Below, one piece after another: positions 1 through 8,272 of a stretch of 32,973 nucleotides of DNA. The translations under genes were made by a program, and so were the position numbers. This DNA comes from Xanthobacteraceae bacterium (GTDB taxonomy: Bacteria > Pseudomonadota > Alphaproteobacteria > Rhizobiales > Xanthobacteraceae): the NCBI GenBank assembly GCA_022844485.1, contig JALHLQ010000037.1:1-32973 (forward strand), given 5' to 3'. Position 1 is the first letter of the stretch. The number at the start of each line of letters is the position of its first letter. The notes under the pieces are model-generated. The model had not been told where the DNA came from, searched no databases, and worked only from the letters and a program-made list of their open reading frames with translations.

Positions 1-210
1 ATTGACATTCGGCACGATCGAGATTCGGTAGGGTGGGCGAAGCGCCGAAGGCGCGCGCCCACGCAAGCAGAAGACGTGGGCTTCGCGCGGCGAAGCCCAC
101 CCTACGATTGACATTCGCACGATCGAGATTCGGTAGGGTGGGCGAAGCGCCGAAGGCGCGCGCCCACGCAAGCACAAGACGTGGGCTTTGCGCGGCGGAG
201 CCCACCCTAC
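1..210. repeat. Tandem ~105-bp palindromic repeat, two copies
   Basis: Two adjacent near-identical copies, about 1-105 and 107-210, differ by a one-base indel and a few substitutions. Each contains an 11-bp perfect inverted repeat, GTAGGGTGGGC paired with GCCCACCCTAC (28-38 with 95-105; 133-143 with 200-210). Inside it a second inverted pair GCCCACG/CGTGGGC gives a nested stem. The unit begins with a short non-palindromic leader containing GATCGAGATTCGG. It lies 3' of hisS, which reads towards it and ends at 256, so it may also act on the hisS transcript end. REP-like elements with GTAGGGTGGGC arms are widespread in proteobacteria; I did not recognise a named family. The left end may continue outside the window. 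The open frames across it are low-complexity by-products of the repeat. Confidence 0.85.
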
Positions 211-255
211 GGCGCTCGCTTCGGCCGGGGAACGCCTGAACGCGGCGGAGGAGTG

Positions 256-1725
256 CTACAGCTTGTGCCGCGCCAGCACCTCGCGCACGGCGTCGACGAG
301 CTTTTCTTCGGGGACCGTGCGCTGCGCCTGCGCCTGTTTCTGCAAATGCTCCTCCCGGCCCTTTTCGAGCTTGGAGAGTTCGGCGCCGAGGATGAGGTCC
401 TTGATCGTGACCTCGCCCTTCGCCTTCTCGTCCGAGCCCTGGATCACGACGCAGGGGCTGTTGCGGCGATCCGCATATTTCATTTGCGGATTGAATTTGC
501 CCGAGCCGAGATAGAGCTCGGCGCGAATGCCGGCGCGGCGCAGCGTCTGCGCCATGCGCTGATAATCGCTGATGCGCTCGCGGTCGAACACCGTGACGAC
601 CACGGGGCCGACGTCCGCACGCGTGTCGATTTGGCCAAGATGCGTGAGCGCGGCCATCAGGCGCGAGACACCGATGGAGAAACCGGTCGCCGGCGCCGGC
701 TCGCCGCGAAAGCGCGCGACGAGACCGTCATAGCGCCCGCCCCCCGCAACCGAGCCGAAACGCACGGGCCGCCCCTCGTCGTCCTTGATCTCGAAGGTCA
801 GCTCCACTTCGTAAACGGGGCCGGTGTAGTATTCGAGACCGCGCACGACCGAGGGATCGATGCGAATACGATCAGCGGAGTAGCCTTGTGAGGCAACCAG
901 CGAGGCAATCTCTTCAAGCTCTTTGCGGCCTTGTTGTCCTGTCGCGCTTTGCGCCAATCGAAGGTCAATCTGGGCTATCTTCTCTTCGCTGTCGGTGACC
1001 TGCTCGATGACGCTGAGCACGGTGATGATCGATGCCCGATCGAGTCCTGCCCCCTTGGTGAAATCGCCGCTCTCATCCTTGCGGCCTTTTCCGAGCAACT
1101 GCTCGACACCGGTCACGCCGAGCCTATCGAGCTTGTCGATCGCTCGCATGACAGCGAGCCACTGCGCATCACCGGAGATCCCGAGGATTTCTCGTACGCC
1201 GTCGAGCACTTTTCGGTTGTTCACCTTGACGACGTACTGACCCTTAAGCCCGAGCGCCTCCATGGCGTCGGCGGCCATCATGCAGATCTCGGCGTCGGCG
1301 GCCATCGAGTCGGAGCCGACCGTGTCGGCGTCGATCTGCATGAACTGGCGATAGCGTCCGGGCCCGGGCTTCTCGTTGCGGAAGACCCAGCCCTCGCGAT
1401 AGCTGCGATAGGGTTTCGGCAGGCGCTCGAAATTCTCGGCGACGAAGCGCGCGAGCGGCGCGGTGAGATCATAGCGCAGCGAGAGCCACTGCTCGTCGTC
1501 GTCCTGGAAGGAAAAAACGCCCTCGTTGGGCCGGTCCTGATCGGGCAGGAATTTCCCGAGCGCGTCGGTGTATTCGATGGCCGGGGTCTCGACCGCCTCG
1601 AAGCCGTAGCGTTCATAGACCTGCCGGATGGTCTCCAGCATGCGCCGTGTGGCAGCGATGTCGGCGGGGCCGCGGTCGGCCAGCCCGCGCGGCAGGCGCG
1701 CTTTCAGCTTGTTGGGTTCAGCCAT
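256..1725 (-). CDS. hisS: Histidyl-tRNA synthetase
   Basis: Cytoplasmic class II aminoacyl-tRNA synthetase that charges tRNA-His; 489 residues, slightly longer than the E. coli enzyme. Visible class II features are the N-terminal [10 protein letters not shown] region, motif 2 ([16 protein letters not shown], about residues 116-131), the histidine-specific [11 protein letters not shown] stretch in the second half, and motif 3 ([12 protein letters not shown]). The C-terminal anticodon-binding domain begins near VVVTVFDRE. The motif 2 region reads IDADTVG where E. coli-type enzymes have LGCE, in line with the divergent alphaproteobacterial HisRS group known to read an unusual tRNA-His. The ATG start at 1725 gives MAEPNKLK; no strong Shine-Dalgarno is visible. 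It is divergent from the exporter operon across about 110 bases. Confidence 0.96.
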   Translation of the reverse strand: MAEPNKLKARLPRGLADRGPADIAATRRMLETIRQVYERYGFEAVETPAIEYTDALGKFLPDQDRPNEGVFSFQDDDEQWLSLRYDLTAPLARFVAENFERLPKPYRSYREGWVFRNEKPGPGRYRQFMQIDADTVGSDSMAADAEICMMAADAMEALGLKGQYVVKVNNRKVLDGVREILGISGDAQWLAVMRAIDKLDRLGVTGVEQLLGKGRKDESGDFTKGAGLDRASIITVLSVIEQVTDSEEKIAQIDLRLAQSATGQQGRKELEEIASLVASQGYSADRIRIDPSVVRGLEYYTGPVYEVELTFEIKDDEGRPVRFGSVAGGGRYDGLVARFRGEPAPATGFSIGVSRLMAALTHLGQIDTRADVGPVVVTVFDRERISDYQRMAQTLRRAGIRAELYLGSGKFNPQMKYADRRNSPCVVIQGSDEKAKGEVTIKDLILGAELSKLEKGREEHLQKQAQAQRTVPEEKLVDAVREVLARHKL

Positions 1726-1795
1726 TTTTGCGTGGTAGCAGCCGGGTCGGACTGCGGCAAGCGTTCGCGCCGCCCTTTATCCCGCGCCGATACGC

Positions 1796-1801
1796 TATAT
1801 T
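1796..1801 (+). promoter_or_regulatory. Candidate -10 box for the exporter operon
   Basis: TATATT (5 of 6 to the sigma-70 -10 consensus) lies in the hisS/exporter divergent gap. No convincing -35 box was found 16-18 bases upstream (the 17-base position reads CCCTTT), so this is weak. If used, transcription would start near 1808, leaving a short leader with AAGGGG at 1824-1829 just before the proposed ATT start at 1837. Confidence 0.25.
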
Positions 1802-1836
1802 AATGTGCAAGGGCGAGGCATCGAAGGGGCGATCCC

Positions 1837-2862
1837 ATTCCAACAAAGACGCTGCATCGAATCCTGGCCGTCCTCCTGATCGCGGCCATTGCGGGCGGCG
1901 TGTGGTGGGTTCGCGTCGGGCGCGGGCCCGAGGTGCGTGCCGCGCCGCCTTCGCGCGGCACGGCGGTCGAGATCGTCTATGCGACCGGCGCGATCGAGCC
2001 GGTGCGCTGGGCGCGGGTCGCAAGCCTCGTGCGCGCGCGCATCATCGAGCATTGCTATTGCGAGGGCAAAGCGGTCAGCAAGGGCCACGTGCTCGCGCGC
2101 CTCGACGACCGGGAAGTCCGGGCGCAATTGCAGGAACTGCGGGCGCGCGAGGATTTCGCCAAGCGCGAGCTCGAGCGGCAGACCGAGCTGATCGGGCGGG
2201 GCGCGGCGACGACGCAAGCCTATGAGCGCGCCTCGACCGAGCTGCGGACGATCCAGGGCCTGATCGCGGTGCAGATGGAGCGGGTCGGCAATTACACGAT
2301 CAACTCGCCGATCGACGGCGTGGTGCTGCGGCAGGACGGCGAGCTCGGCGAGATCGCGGAAGCGGGCCAGGTGCTGTTCCGGATCGGCGTGCTCTCGCCG
2401 CTGCAGATGGTCGCCGAGGTGAACGAGGAAGACATCCCGCGCGTGAAGGTGGGCCAGCCAGTGCTTCTGCGCACGGACGCCTTTCCGGGTCAGCAATTGC
2501 GGGGCACGGTGCGCGAGATCACCCCGCTCGGCGACCCGGTGGCGAAAACCTATCGCGTGCGGATCGCGCTTCCCGAGAACACGCCGCTGCAGCCGGGGAT
2601 GAGCGTCGAGGCCAATATCGTCACCCGCGAGAAGCCGAACGCGCTGCTCGTCCCGGCCGATGCGGTGCAGGGTTCGATCGTTTTCGTGATCGACGGCAAC
2701 CGCGTGCGGCGGCGGGCGGTCGAGATCGGCATCCGCGGCACGCGCGCAGTCGAGGTCCTTTCCGGCCTCACGGATGACGAGCGGGTGGCGACGCCGGCGC
2801 CGGCCAATGTCGCAGACGGCGGACGCGTCCGCGTCACGCAAGCCACGGCGGCCACCCCATGA
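1837..2862 (+). CDS. Periplasmic adaptor (HlyD/MacA-type membrane fusion protein)
   Basis: Inner-membrane-anchored adaptor that would link an ABC permease to an outer-membrane channel. The order is an N-terminal membrane segment (RILAVLLIAAIAGGVWW), a first lipoyl half around YATGAIEPVRWARVASLVRA, a helical hairpin (REDFAKRELERQTELIGRGAATTQAYERASTEL region), a second lipoyl half (NYTINSPIDGVVLRQDGELGE), then beta-barrel and membrane-proximal domains. The first conventional start in frame is GTG at 1900, but it would cut the membrane helix. The in-frame sequence upstream encodes the missing half and contains no ATG, GTG or TTG back to the stop at 1801. ATT at 1837, seven bases after AAGGGG, is the best start I see (341 residues). 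The gene ends overlapping the permease start in ATGA. Confidence 0.85.
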   Translation: MPTKTLHRILAVLLIAAIAGGVWWVRVGRGPEVRAAPPSRGTAVEIVYATGAIEPVRWARVASLVRARIIEHCYCEGKAVSKGHVLARLDDREVRAQLQELRAREDFAKRELERQTELIGRGAATTQAYERASTELRTIQGLIAVQMERVGNYTINSPIDGVVLRQDGELGEIAEAGQVLFRIGVLSPLQMVAEVNEEDIPRVKVGQPVLLRTDAFPGQQLRGTVREITPLGDPVAKTYRVRIALPENTPLQPGMSVEANIVTREKPNALLVPADAVQGSIVFVIDGNRVRRRAVEIGIRGTRAVEVLSGLTDDERVATPAPANVADGGRVRVTQATAATP

Positions 2863-4097
2863 ATCTCGTGCTTGACGTCGCCCTCACCCATGTCAGGGCG
2901 CGGGCGCGCCAGACCATCGTCGCCGTCGCAGGCGTCGCGACGGGTGTCGGCTTCTCCATCATGATGGCGGCGCTGATGCAGGGCTCGCAGGAGGATTTCA
3001 TCCGCCAGCTCGTCGATTCGCTGCCGCACATCACCGTCTCCGACGAGCGGCGCGATCCGCCGCAGCAGCCGGCGGAAACCGAATTCGAGGCGGCGCGCAT
3101 CTTCGGGCTCACGCCGGAGACGCGCCGGCGCGGCATCAAGAACCCGATGGCGACGATCGCCACCTTGGAATCCTGGATTCCGGGCGCGGTGGCGCCGTCC
3201 GTGCAGGTGCGCGCAATCCTGCGCTACGCCAACCGCGATGTCGGCGCCAACGTGGTCGGCATCGACCCGCACCGCGAGACAAAGGTTTCCGCGCTCGCCA
3301 CGCAGATGCGCCAGGGGACGCTGAACTCCCTGTTCCGCGCCACCAACGCCATCATCATGGGCAGCCGGCTGGCCGAGAAAATCGGCGCGCGGGTGGGCTC
3401 CAATCTGACCGTGCTGGCCAGCGACGGCGCGCAGATCAGCGCACAGGTGGTCGGCATCTTCCACTCCGGCGTGCGGCAAGTGGATGAGGGCACGGTCTAT
3501 GCGCTGCTCAAGACCGGGCAGATCCTCGCGCAGCAGACGGGCCTCGTGAACGAAATCCGCGTGCGCGTCCGCGATCCCCTGTCCGCGCGCGAGACCGCAA
3601 CGCGCATCGAGCGGGAGACCGGCTACAAGGCGGTGTCCTGGCAGGAAGCGCACGAGGACCTGCTCAGCGCCTTCCAGATCCGCAACGCCATCATGTACAC
3701 CGTGGTCGGGGCCATTCTCCTGGTCGCGAGCTTCGGCACTTTCAACATCATTTCGACGATCACGCACGAGAAGGCGCGGGATATCGCCATCATGAAGTCG
3801 CTCGGACTCAGGGAGGCGACCGTCCGGCGCATCTTCGTGATCGAAGCCTCGATCATCGGGGCGGCCGGCGCGGCGCTCGGCTGGGCCATCGGCTATGCGC
3901 TGACCTTCGGCCTCGGCCTGATCGAGTTCCGCCTGAGCGGCATCACCGACATCACGCGCCTGCCGCTCGCCTATTCTCCGACGCATTACGCGATCGCGAC
4001 CGCGGTTGCGATCGTCTCCTCCGTCATCGCCGGCTACTATCCCTCCCGCCGGGCGGCGCGGGTGCATCCGGTCGACATCATCCGGGGCGCAACGTGA
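2859..4097 (+). CDS. ABC transporter permease, FtsX/MacB-like
   Basis: Permease subunit of 412 residues. An N-terminal transmembrane helix (about residues 18-40) follows a conserved cytoplasmic ALTHVRARARQT stretch. Then comes a large periplasmic region of the MacB core type (about 45-270). Three further helices (about 275-400) include VVGAILLVASFGTFNIISTI and the FtsX-family segment EKARDIAIMKSLGLRE. The C-terminus, YPSRRAARVHPVDIIRGA, is the usual coupling tail of this family. It overlaps the adaptor (ATGA, 2859-2862) and the ATPase (GTGA, 4094-4097), so the three subunits are probably translationally coupled. The layout matches DevBCA or split MacAB systems, which export lipids, peptides or drugs. 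The cargo cannot be told from the sequence, and no TolC-type gene is in the window. Confidence 0.88.
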   Translation: MNLVLDVALTHVRARARQTIVAVAGVATGVGFSIMMAALMQGSQEDFIRQLVDSLPHITVSDERRDPPQQPAETEFEAARIFGLTPETRRRGIKNPMATIATLESWIPGAVAPSVQVRAILRYANRDVGANVVGIDPHRETKVSALATQMRQGTLNSLFRATNAIIMGSRLAEKIGARVGSNLTVLASDGAQISAQVVGIFHSGVRQVDEGTVYALLKTGQILAQQTGLVNEIRVRVRDPLSARETATRIERETGYKAVSWQEAHEDLLSAFQIRNAIMYTVVGAILLVASFGTFNIISTITHEKARDIAIMKSLGLREATVRRIFVIEASIIGAAGAALGWAIGYALTFGLGLIEFRLSGITDITRLPLAYSPTHYAIATAVAIVSSVIAGYYPSRRAARVHPVDIIRGAT

Positions 4098-4816
4098 ACG
4101 CGGCGCAGGCGCTGATCGAGGCGAAAAACGTTACGCGCATCCTGCCCGGAATCGTGCCGACGACGCTCGTGCGCAACATCGATCTCGCGATCGGGCACAA
4201 CGAATTCGTGGCCATCACGGGGCCGTCCGGCTCGGGCAAGTCCTCCCTGCTCTATCTTCTCGGTCTGCTCGACCTGCCGACCGAGGGAGAAGTGCTGATC
4301 CGCGGCCGGGCAACCGCGCATATGGAGGAGGAAGAGCGAGCACCGACACGGCTTTCGACGCTCGGCTTCGTCTTCCAGTTTCACTTCCTTCTGCCGGAGT
4401 TTACCGCCCGCGAGAACGTCATGCTGCCGATGCGGGCCTTGGGCGAACTTTCCATGGCCGCCATGCGCGAGCGGGCGGCGGCGCTGCTCGTGTCATTCGG
4501 GCTCGACGGCCACATCGACAAGCGCCCGGATCAGCTTTCGGGCGGCCAGCGTCAGCGGGTCGCCGTGGCGCGCGCACTGGCGAACGACCCGCCGGTGATC
4601 CTCGCCGACGAGCCGACCGGATCGCTCGATTCGAAATCCAGCGAGCAGGTGTTTGAAATCCTGCGGAATCTCGTCGATCGCCGCGGCAAGACCGTGGTGG
4701 CCGTGACACACGACCTCCGTCTGGCCGAGCGCATGGACCGCCGCGTCGAATTGATGGACGGCGCGATCGCGGCCGACCGGTCGACAGGACGCGTCCGCGA
4801 ATCCGCGACGGTCTGA
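4094..4816 (+). CDS. ABC transporter ATP-binding protein, MacB/LolD/DevA-type
   Basis: Cytoplasmic ATPase of 240 residues starting at GTG. The Walker A motif is GPSGSGKS (43-50), the Q-loop is in FQFHFLLPEFTARENV, the signature is LSGGQRQRVAVARAL, the Walker B with D-loop is VILADEPTGSLD, and the H-loop is VAVTHD. The sequence is typical of the LolD/MacB/FtsE group that partners FtsX-fold permeases and works by mechanotransmission rather than by moving cargo through the membrane. It is the last gene of the operon. About 100 bases separate it from the next start, so the EAL-like gene may be read through or may have its own promoter. Confidence 0.93.
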   Translation: MNAAQALIEAKNVTRILPGIVPTTLVRNIDLAIGHNEFVAITGPSGSGKSSLLYLLGLLDLPTEGEVLIRGRATAHMEEEERAPTRLSTLGFVFQFHFLLPEFTARENVMLPMRALGELSMAAMRERAAALLVSFGLDGHIDKRPDQLSGGQRQRVAVARALANDPPVILADEPTGSLDSKSSEQVFEILRNLVDRRGKTVVAVTHDLRLAERMDRRVELMDGAIAADRSTGRVRESATV

Positions 4817-4920
4817 GCACAAAGCTGCTTGCGCGTTGGCCCGGCGTCATGGACAGTGTCGCGGGGCTCCCGCGAATCAACCATTCAGCAAGACCATTCA
4901 ACGGCGGGGCAGGAAATCGA

Positions 4921-6414
4921 ATGGTGAGGCTTGCCTCCACTTTCATCGCTGTCTGCATGGTGCTCATTTCGGGCTCGCTCGGCGCGGTCCTCTATCTCCG
5001 ATTTGGATTCACCGGCTCGGAGGCCGCGATCGCCGGGATCGCAGCGCTGAGCGGCCTCGCCCTCGTGAACACGGTCACCACGCGCGTGCAGGACCGCTCG
5101 CTGGTCAGCCGGCAGGTGGCCGATCTGTCGCGCGGCACGGCCGACCTCGCCCGGCAGGTGGGCGAACTCGGACGGCGCGTCTACGCATTCGAGACCGAGC
5201 TCGGGACCGCCGTGATGAAGGCGCGGTCCGCAACCGAGCCACTGTCTGCCGAAATCGGCATGCTCGGAACCCTGGTCAAGCAGATCGCCGATTCCGTATC
5301 TGCCCATGACGCGGTGCTGGCGAGGCTATCGCGGCCTGCGACAGAACCGCCGCCCCAAGCTGCTGCTCCCGCGCGGCCGGCAGCGCCGGATCCCCTGCCC
5401 GCATTCGAACCGCCGATCGAGGAGCCTGAGGCGCCCCCGGCGATGCATCGGGGGGCCGAGGGCACCGGACGGTTCAAGGGCGTCGCTCCGGAGAAGGTCA
5501 CGGCCATTATCCGGCGCGCCATCGAGGCCAACCGGGTCGACCTTTATATGCAGCCGATCGTGACGCTGCCGCAGCGCAAGGTCCGCTATTACGAGGCGAG
5601 CGTGCGCCTGCGCGGCGACGACGGGGAATTGCTGCTGCCGGGCGATTTCCTGCCTCATGCCGAATCCGGCGGCCTGATGCCGGCGATCGACAACCTGCTC
5701 CTCTTCCGATGCGTGCAAGTCATCCGCCGGATGCAAACCAAGAACCGCGAGGTGGGGTTGTTCTGCAATATCTCCGGCGCAACCATCAGCGATGCGAGCT
5801 TTCCGCAGCTTGCGGAATTTCTGGAGGCGAATCGGGCGCTTTCAACGTCGATCGTGCTTGAATTCGCGCAAAAGACCGTGCGCTCCTTGGGACCGATCGA
5901 GTTGGCCAGCCTCGGCCAGATCGTCGATCTCGGTTTCCGCTTTTCGATGGACCGGCTTGCCGATCTCAATCTGGAGCCGCGCGAGTTTTCGGAGCGCGGC
6001 TTCCGCTTCGTCAAGGCGCCCGCGGAATTGCTGCTGCGGCGCGGCGGCACGGTGAGCGACATCCACCCGGCCGACTTCTCCGACCTGCTCGGCCGCTTCG
6101 GCATCGACCTGATCGCCGACAAGATCGAGAGCGAAAGCACTGTCGTGGACCTTCTGGACTACGATGTCCGCTTCGGCCAGGGCACGCTGTTCTCGCCGCC
6201 GCGCCCGGTGCGGAACGAGGTGCTGCAGGGCGTGAGCGATCGGCCGCTGCCCGCTTCGGGCCGGGATCGCACGGGCCTGCCTGGATCGCGCGACGAGGCG
6301 GCGCCTTTGCGGCCGCAACCTGTTCCCGCCGACGCCCGTGGCGGAGCAGAGCGGCGCGGGAGCGGCGTCAATTCGCTCGTGCGCGGCGTGGTCCGGCGCG
6401 ACCAGCGGGTGTGA
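4921..6414 (+). CDS. TipF-like membrane protein with degenerate EAL domain
   Basis: The protein has 497 residues from ATG 4921, preceded by AGGAAA at good spacing; an in-frame ATG at 4849 has no better support. The order is two transmembrane helices (about 7-27 and 33-51), a coiled coil (about 58-135), a Pro/Ala-rich linker (about 138-175), an EAL-type domain (about 190-430) and a disordered Arg-rich tail. Some EAL residues remain (E225 in YEAS, N283, E314, K365, Q420). However, EAL reads EAS, the second Asp of DDFG is Arg345, and AEGVE reads ADKIE. Phosphodiesterase activity is therefore unlikely; c-di-GMP binding is possible. This architecture matches TipF of Caulobacter, a c-di-GMP-responsive flagellum-positioning factor. 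A cheY-cheZ pair 1 kb away fits a motility role. The assignment is by architecture, not alignment. Confidence 0.75.
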   Translation: MVRLASTFIAVCMVLISGSLGAVLYLRFGFTGSEAAIAGIAALSGLALVNTVTTRVQDRSLVSRQVADLSRGTADLARQVGELGRRVYAFETELGTAVMKARSATEPLSAEIGMLGTLVKQIADSVSAHDAVLARLSRPATEPPPQAAAPARPAAPDPLPAFEPPIEEPEAPPAMHRGAEGTGRFKGVAPEKVTAIIRRAIEANRVDLYMQPIVTLPQRKVRYYEASVRLRGDDGELLLPGDFLPHAESGGLMPAIDNLLLFRCVQVIRRMQTKNREVGLFCNISGATISDASFPQLAEFLEANRALSTSIVLEFAQKTVRSLGPIELASLGQIVDLGFRFSMDRLADLNLEPREFSERGFRFVKAPAELLLRRGGTVSDIHPADFSDLLGRFGIDLIADKIESESTVVDLLDYDVRFGQGTLFSPPRPVRNEVLQGVSDRPLPASGRDRTGLPGSRDEAAPLRPQPVPADARGGAERRGSGVNSLVRGVVRRDQRV

Positions 6415-6432
6415 CACCGGCGGATCCGCCTC

Positions 6433-6470
6433 TTATCGCATTGTCTTGCCGCGAACCGATTCCCACCTCG
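6433..6470. repeat. Left part of an interrupted RIME-like element
   Basis: TCGCATTGTCTTGCCGCGAA and the bases after it, through CCCACCTCG, match the second half of the intact RIME-like copies at 10560-10666 and 30372-30477. The expected continuation CCGGAAAATGCTCTA is found only at 6632-6646, after about 161 bases of CTAG-type palindromes. The element therefore appears to have been split by an insertion. Confidence 0.7.
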
Positions 6471-6544
6471 TGTGGCGGTTCAGAAATCCGCATCATTCTT
6501 GCCGCAAGTCCCGGATGCGGACTTCTGAACCAAAGCCACCCTAG
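6467..6544 (-). repeat. CTAG-bounded palindrome, type III, inverted copy
   Basis: A palindrome of about 78 bases that matches the reverse complement of 15101-15177. It begins CTCG TGTGGC and ends GCCACCCTAG; the inner arms are GGTTCAGAAATCCGCAT and ATGCGGACTTCTGAACC with one mismatch, around a loop of about 20 bases. The left boundary tetramer is CTCG instead of CTAG. It is separated from the next palindrome by ATCAACAAGTTG, which is the reverse complement, with one change, of the spacer at 15089-15100. So the pair of palindromes is one inherited unit. Confidence 0.8.
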
Positions 6545-6556
6545 ATCAACAAGTTG

Positions 6557-6631
6557 CTAGTGTCCTTCGATTCCGAAGTTCGCAAACGAGGGTGCCGCAC
6601 AATAATGCGAACTTCGGAATCGGGACACTAG
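6557..6631 (-). repeat. CTAG-bounded palindrome, type II, inverted copy
   Basis: A 75-base palindrome starting CTAGTGTCC and ending GGACACTAG. The inner arms CGATTCCGAAGTTCGCA and TGCGAACTTCGGAATCG are perfect complements around a loop of about 21 bases. It is the reverse complement of 15014-15088 with differences mainly in the loop. Its right CTAG runs directly into CCGGAAAATGCTCTA, the remaining half of a RIME-like element. Confidence 0.85.
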
Positions 6632-6646
6632 CCGGAAAATGCTCTA
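6632..6646. repeat. Right part of the interrupted RIME-like element
   Basis: CCGGAAAATGCTCTA is identical to the closing arm of the intact RIME-like copies (10651-10665 and 30462-30476). Joined to 6433-6470 it restores the expected order, leaving the two CTAG palindromes as an insert. The final G of the CTAG end has been lost here (CTCTAAC). Confidence 0.7.
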
Positions 6647-6683
6647 ACTAAACGGGTCCGCGCACGCGTGTCCCAAAGCTCCG

Positions 6684-7550
6684 ATGACCGCCGACAAACT
6701 CCTGCTCGACGAGCAATTCTCGATCCTTTCGCGCCGGTATGACGCCGTGCTGTCCGACGTGTGGGGCGTCATCCACAACGGCGTCGCCGCGTTCCGCGAG
6801 GCTTGCGAGGCGCTCATGCAGTTCCGCTCAGGCGGCGGGACGGTCATCCTGGTTTCCAACGCCCCGCGGCCCGGCGAGATCGTCAAGGGCCTGCTCGACA
6901 AGCTCAGGGTTCCGCGTGAGGCCTATGACGGCATCATCACCTCCGGCGATGTCACCCAGCACCAGATGGCGCTGCGGCCGGGTTGCGTCTTTCACCTCGG
7001 GCCCGAGCGCGACCTGCCCAACTTCGCCCATGTCGCGGTCACGCTGGTCCCGATCGAAGAGGCCGATTACGCCGTCTGCACGGGCCTGTTCGATGATGAG
7101 ACGGAAACGCCCGAGGATTATCGGCCGCTGCTCCAGGAGATGCTGCGGCGCGGCCTCCTGATGATCTGTGCCAATCCCGATCTCGTCGTCGACCGCGGAA
7201 ACCGGCTGATCTACTGCGCCGGCGCCATCGCCGATCTCTATCGGCAGCTTGGAGGGGAGGTGCTTTATGCCGGGAAACCGCACCCCCCGATCTACGAGGA
7301 GGCCCTCGCCAAGATCGCGCAGCTGCGCGGCGCGCCGGTTCCGCCCGCTCGAATCCTCGCCATCGGCGACTCGGTCAGGACGGATCTGCGCGGGGCAGCC
7401 GCCTTCGGTCTCGACTGTCTCTTCATCACCAGCGGCATCCATGCCGAGGAACTCGGATCAAGGCACGATCCCGATCTCGCGGTGCTGGAGTCGATCTTCA
7501 TGGCGGCGGGGGTGCGCCCGGCCGCGGTCGCGCGGCGGCTCGTCTGGTAG
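6684..7550 (+). CDS. HAD-superfamily class IIA hydrolase (TIGR01459-like)
   Basis: Soluble protein of 288 residues. HAD motif I is DAVLSDVWGVIHNG (about residues 18-31), where the first Asp of DVW would be the phosphoryl acceptor. Motif II is VSNAPRP. The class IIA cap lies between, with NPDLVVDRGNRLIYCAGAIADLY. Then KPHPPIYEEAL supplies the Lys of motif III, and motif IV is GDSVRTDLRGA. The family includes NagD-like sugar and nucleotide phosphatases; the alphaproteobacterial TIGR01459 branch has no established substrate that I know of. The start has only a weak ribosome site. Its 3' end converges on cheZ with a 23-base gap. Confidence 0.88.
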   Translation: MTADKLLLDEQFSILSRRYDAVLSDVWGVIHNGVAAFREACEALMQFRSGGGTVILVSNAPRPGEIVKGLLDKLRVPREAYDGIITSGDVTQHQMALRPGCVFHLGPERDLPNFAHVAVTLVPIEEADYAVCTGLFDDETETPEDYRPLLQEMLRRGLLMICANPDLVVDRGNRLIYCAGAIADLYRQLGGEVLYAGKPHPPIYEEALAKIAQLRGAPVPPARILAIGDSVRTDLRGAAAFGLDCLFITSGIHAEELGSRHDPDLAVLESIFMAAGVRPAAVARRLVW

Positions 7551-7573
7551 GCGCCTTGCAGGGCTTTAAGGTC

Positions 7574-8215
7574 TCAGCCTGCGATCAAGCTGTCGACATC
7601 GGCCTGCGCGACGCCTTTGCCCCGCAGCTGCGGGCCGTGCAGCAGAAGCTTCTCACGGCGTTCGGCGCGGGCCTTCTCATATTCGGTGACGAACCCGTCC
7701 ACGTCGCGCGCCTGCACGGCCGAGGCGAACCGCGAGACGCGCGCCTCGATGTGCTGCAGCGTCTCGATCACTTTCGCCACCCGCTGGCCGGTAATGTCCT
7801 GAAACGAGCAGGCCTCGAAGATGAGAACCATCCTCTCGTCGACGAGCGCCTTGAACTTCGCCGGATCGCTGGCATCGGCTTCCATCAGCGTCTCGGCGCA
7901 TTCCATGATGATATGGGTCGCATCCTCGGTCGCCTTCACGATGGCGTCGAGTTCCTGGCCGGCGGCCGGAATGCGGCTTTCCTTGAGGTCGTTGACCTGG
8001 AGCGCGCCAATCTCCTGTTTCATCGTGGCGATATATTCGGCGATCTCGCGCAGCTCACGATAGACCGCGTTGTCCATCGTCTCGAAGAAGGTGTGCAACG
8101 ACTCGGCGGTGATCTCGGCAAGCCTGACGACGTCAGCCAAGGAAACGTCCTCGCTTCGCTTCTCCTTCAGAAACGCAGCGATGCGATCGAGATGCTTCTC
8201 ATTGGCCTGACGCAT
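7574..8215 (-). CDS. cheZ: Chemotaxis phosphatase CheZ
   Basis: CheZ dephosphorylates CheY-P at the flagellar motor or receptor array and so ends the switching signal. The long helical hairpin and the conserved active-site stretch are visible: ACSFQDITGQRVAKVIETL, where the Asp and Gln of FQDITGQ correspond to the catalytic pair of E. coli CheZ. The C-terminal segment ends VAQADVDSLIAG, similar to the CheY-binding tail. I chose ATG 8215 (213 residues) because CAGGGGAACGC precedes it; a TTG at 8269 would add 18 residues that look unlike coding sequence and would almost touch cheY. It lies 57 bases downstream of cheY in the same direction, so the regulator and its phosphatase are probably co-transcribed. 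Confidence 0.9.
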   Translation of the reverse strand: MRQANEKHLDRIAAFLKEKRSEDVSLADVVRLAEITAESLHTFFETMDNAVYRELREIAEYIATMKQEIGALQVNDLKESRIPAAGQELDAIVKATEDATHIIMECAETLMEADASDPAKFKALVDERMVLIFEACSFQDITGQRVAKVIETLQHIEARVSRFASAVQARDVDGFVTEYEKARAERREKLLLHGPQLRGKGVAQADVDSLIAG

Positions 8216-8272
8216 GCGTTCCCCTGTTCCACGGAGCCTGGAGCCGCCCTCGCTAAAACGTCCAGACAATGA

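Noticed and set aside
33..239. A small ORF with two similar halves (GEAPKARAHAS repeated)
   Set aside because: The internal repeat is simply the tandem DNA repeat read in one frame; there is no ribosome site.
2550..4067. A 505-codon open frame on the minus strand opposite the permease
   Set aside because: Antisense shadow; the plus-strand permease has full family features and overlaps both neighbours correctly.
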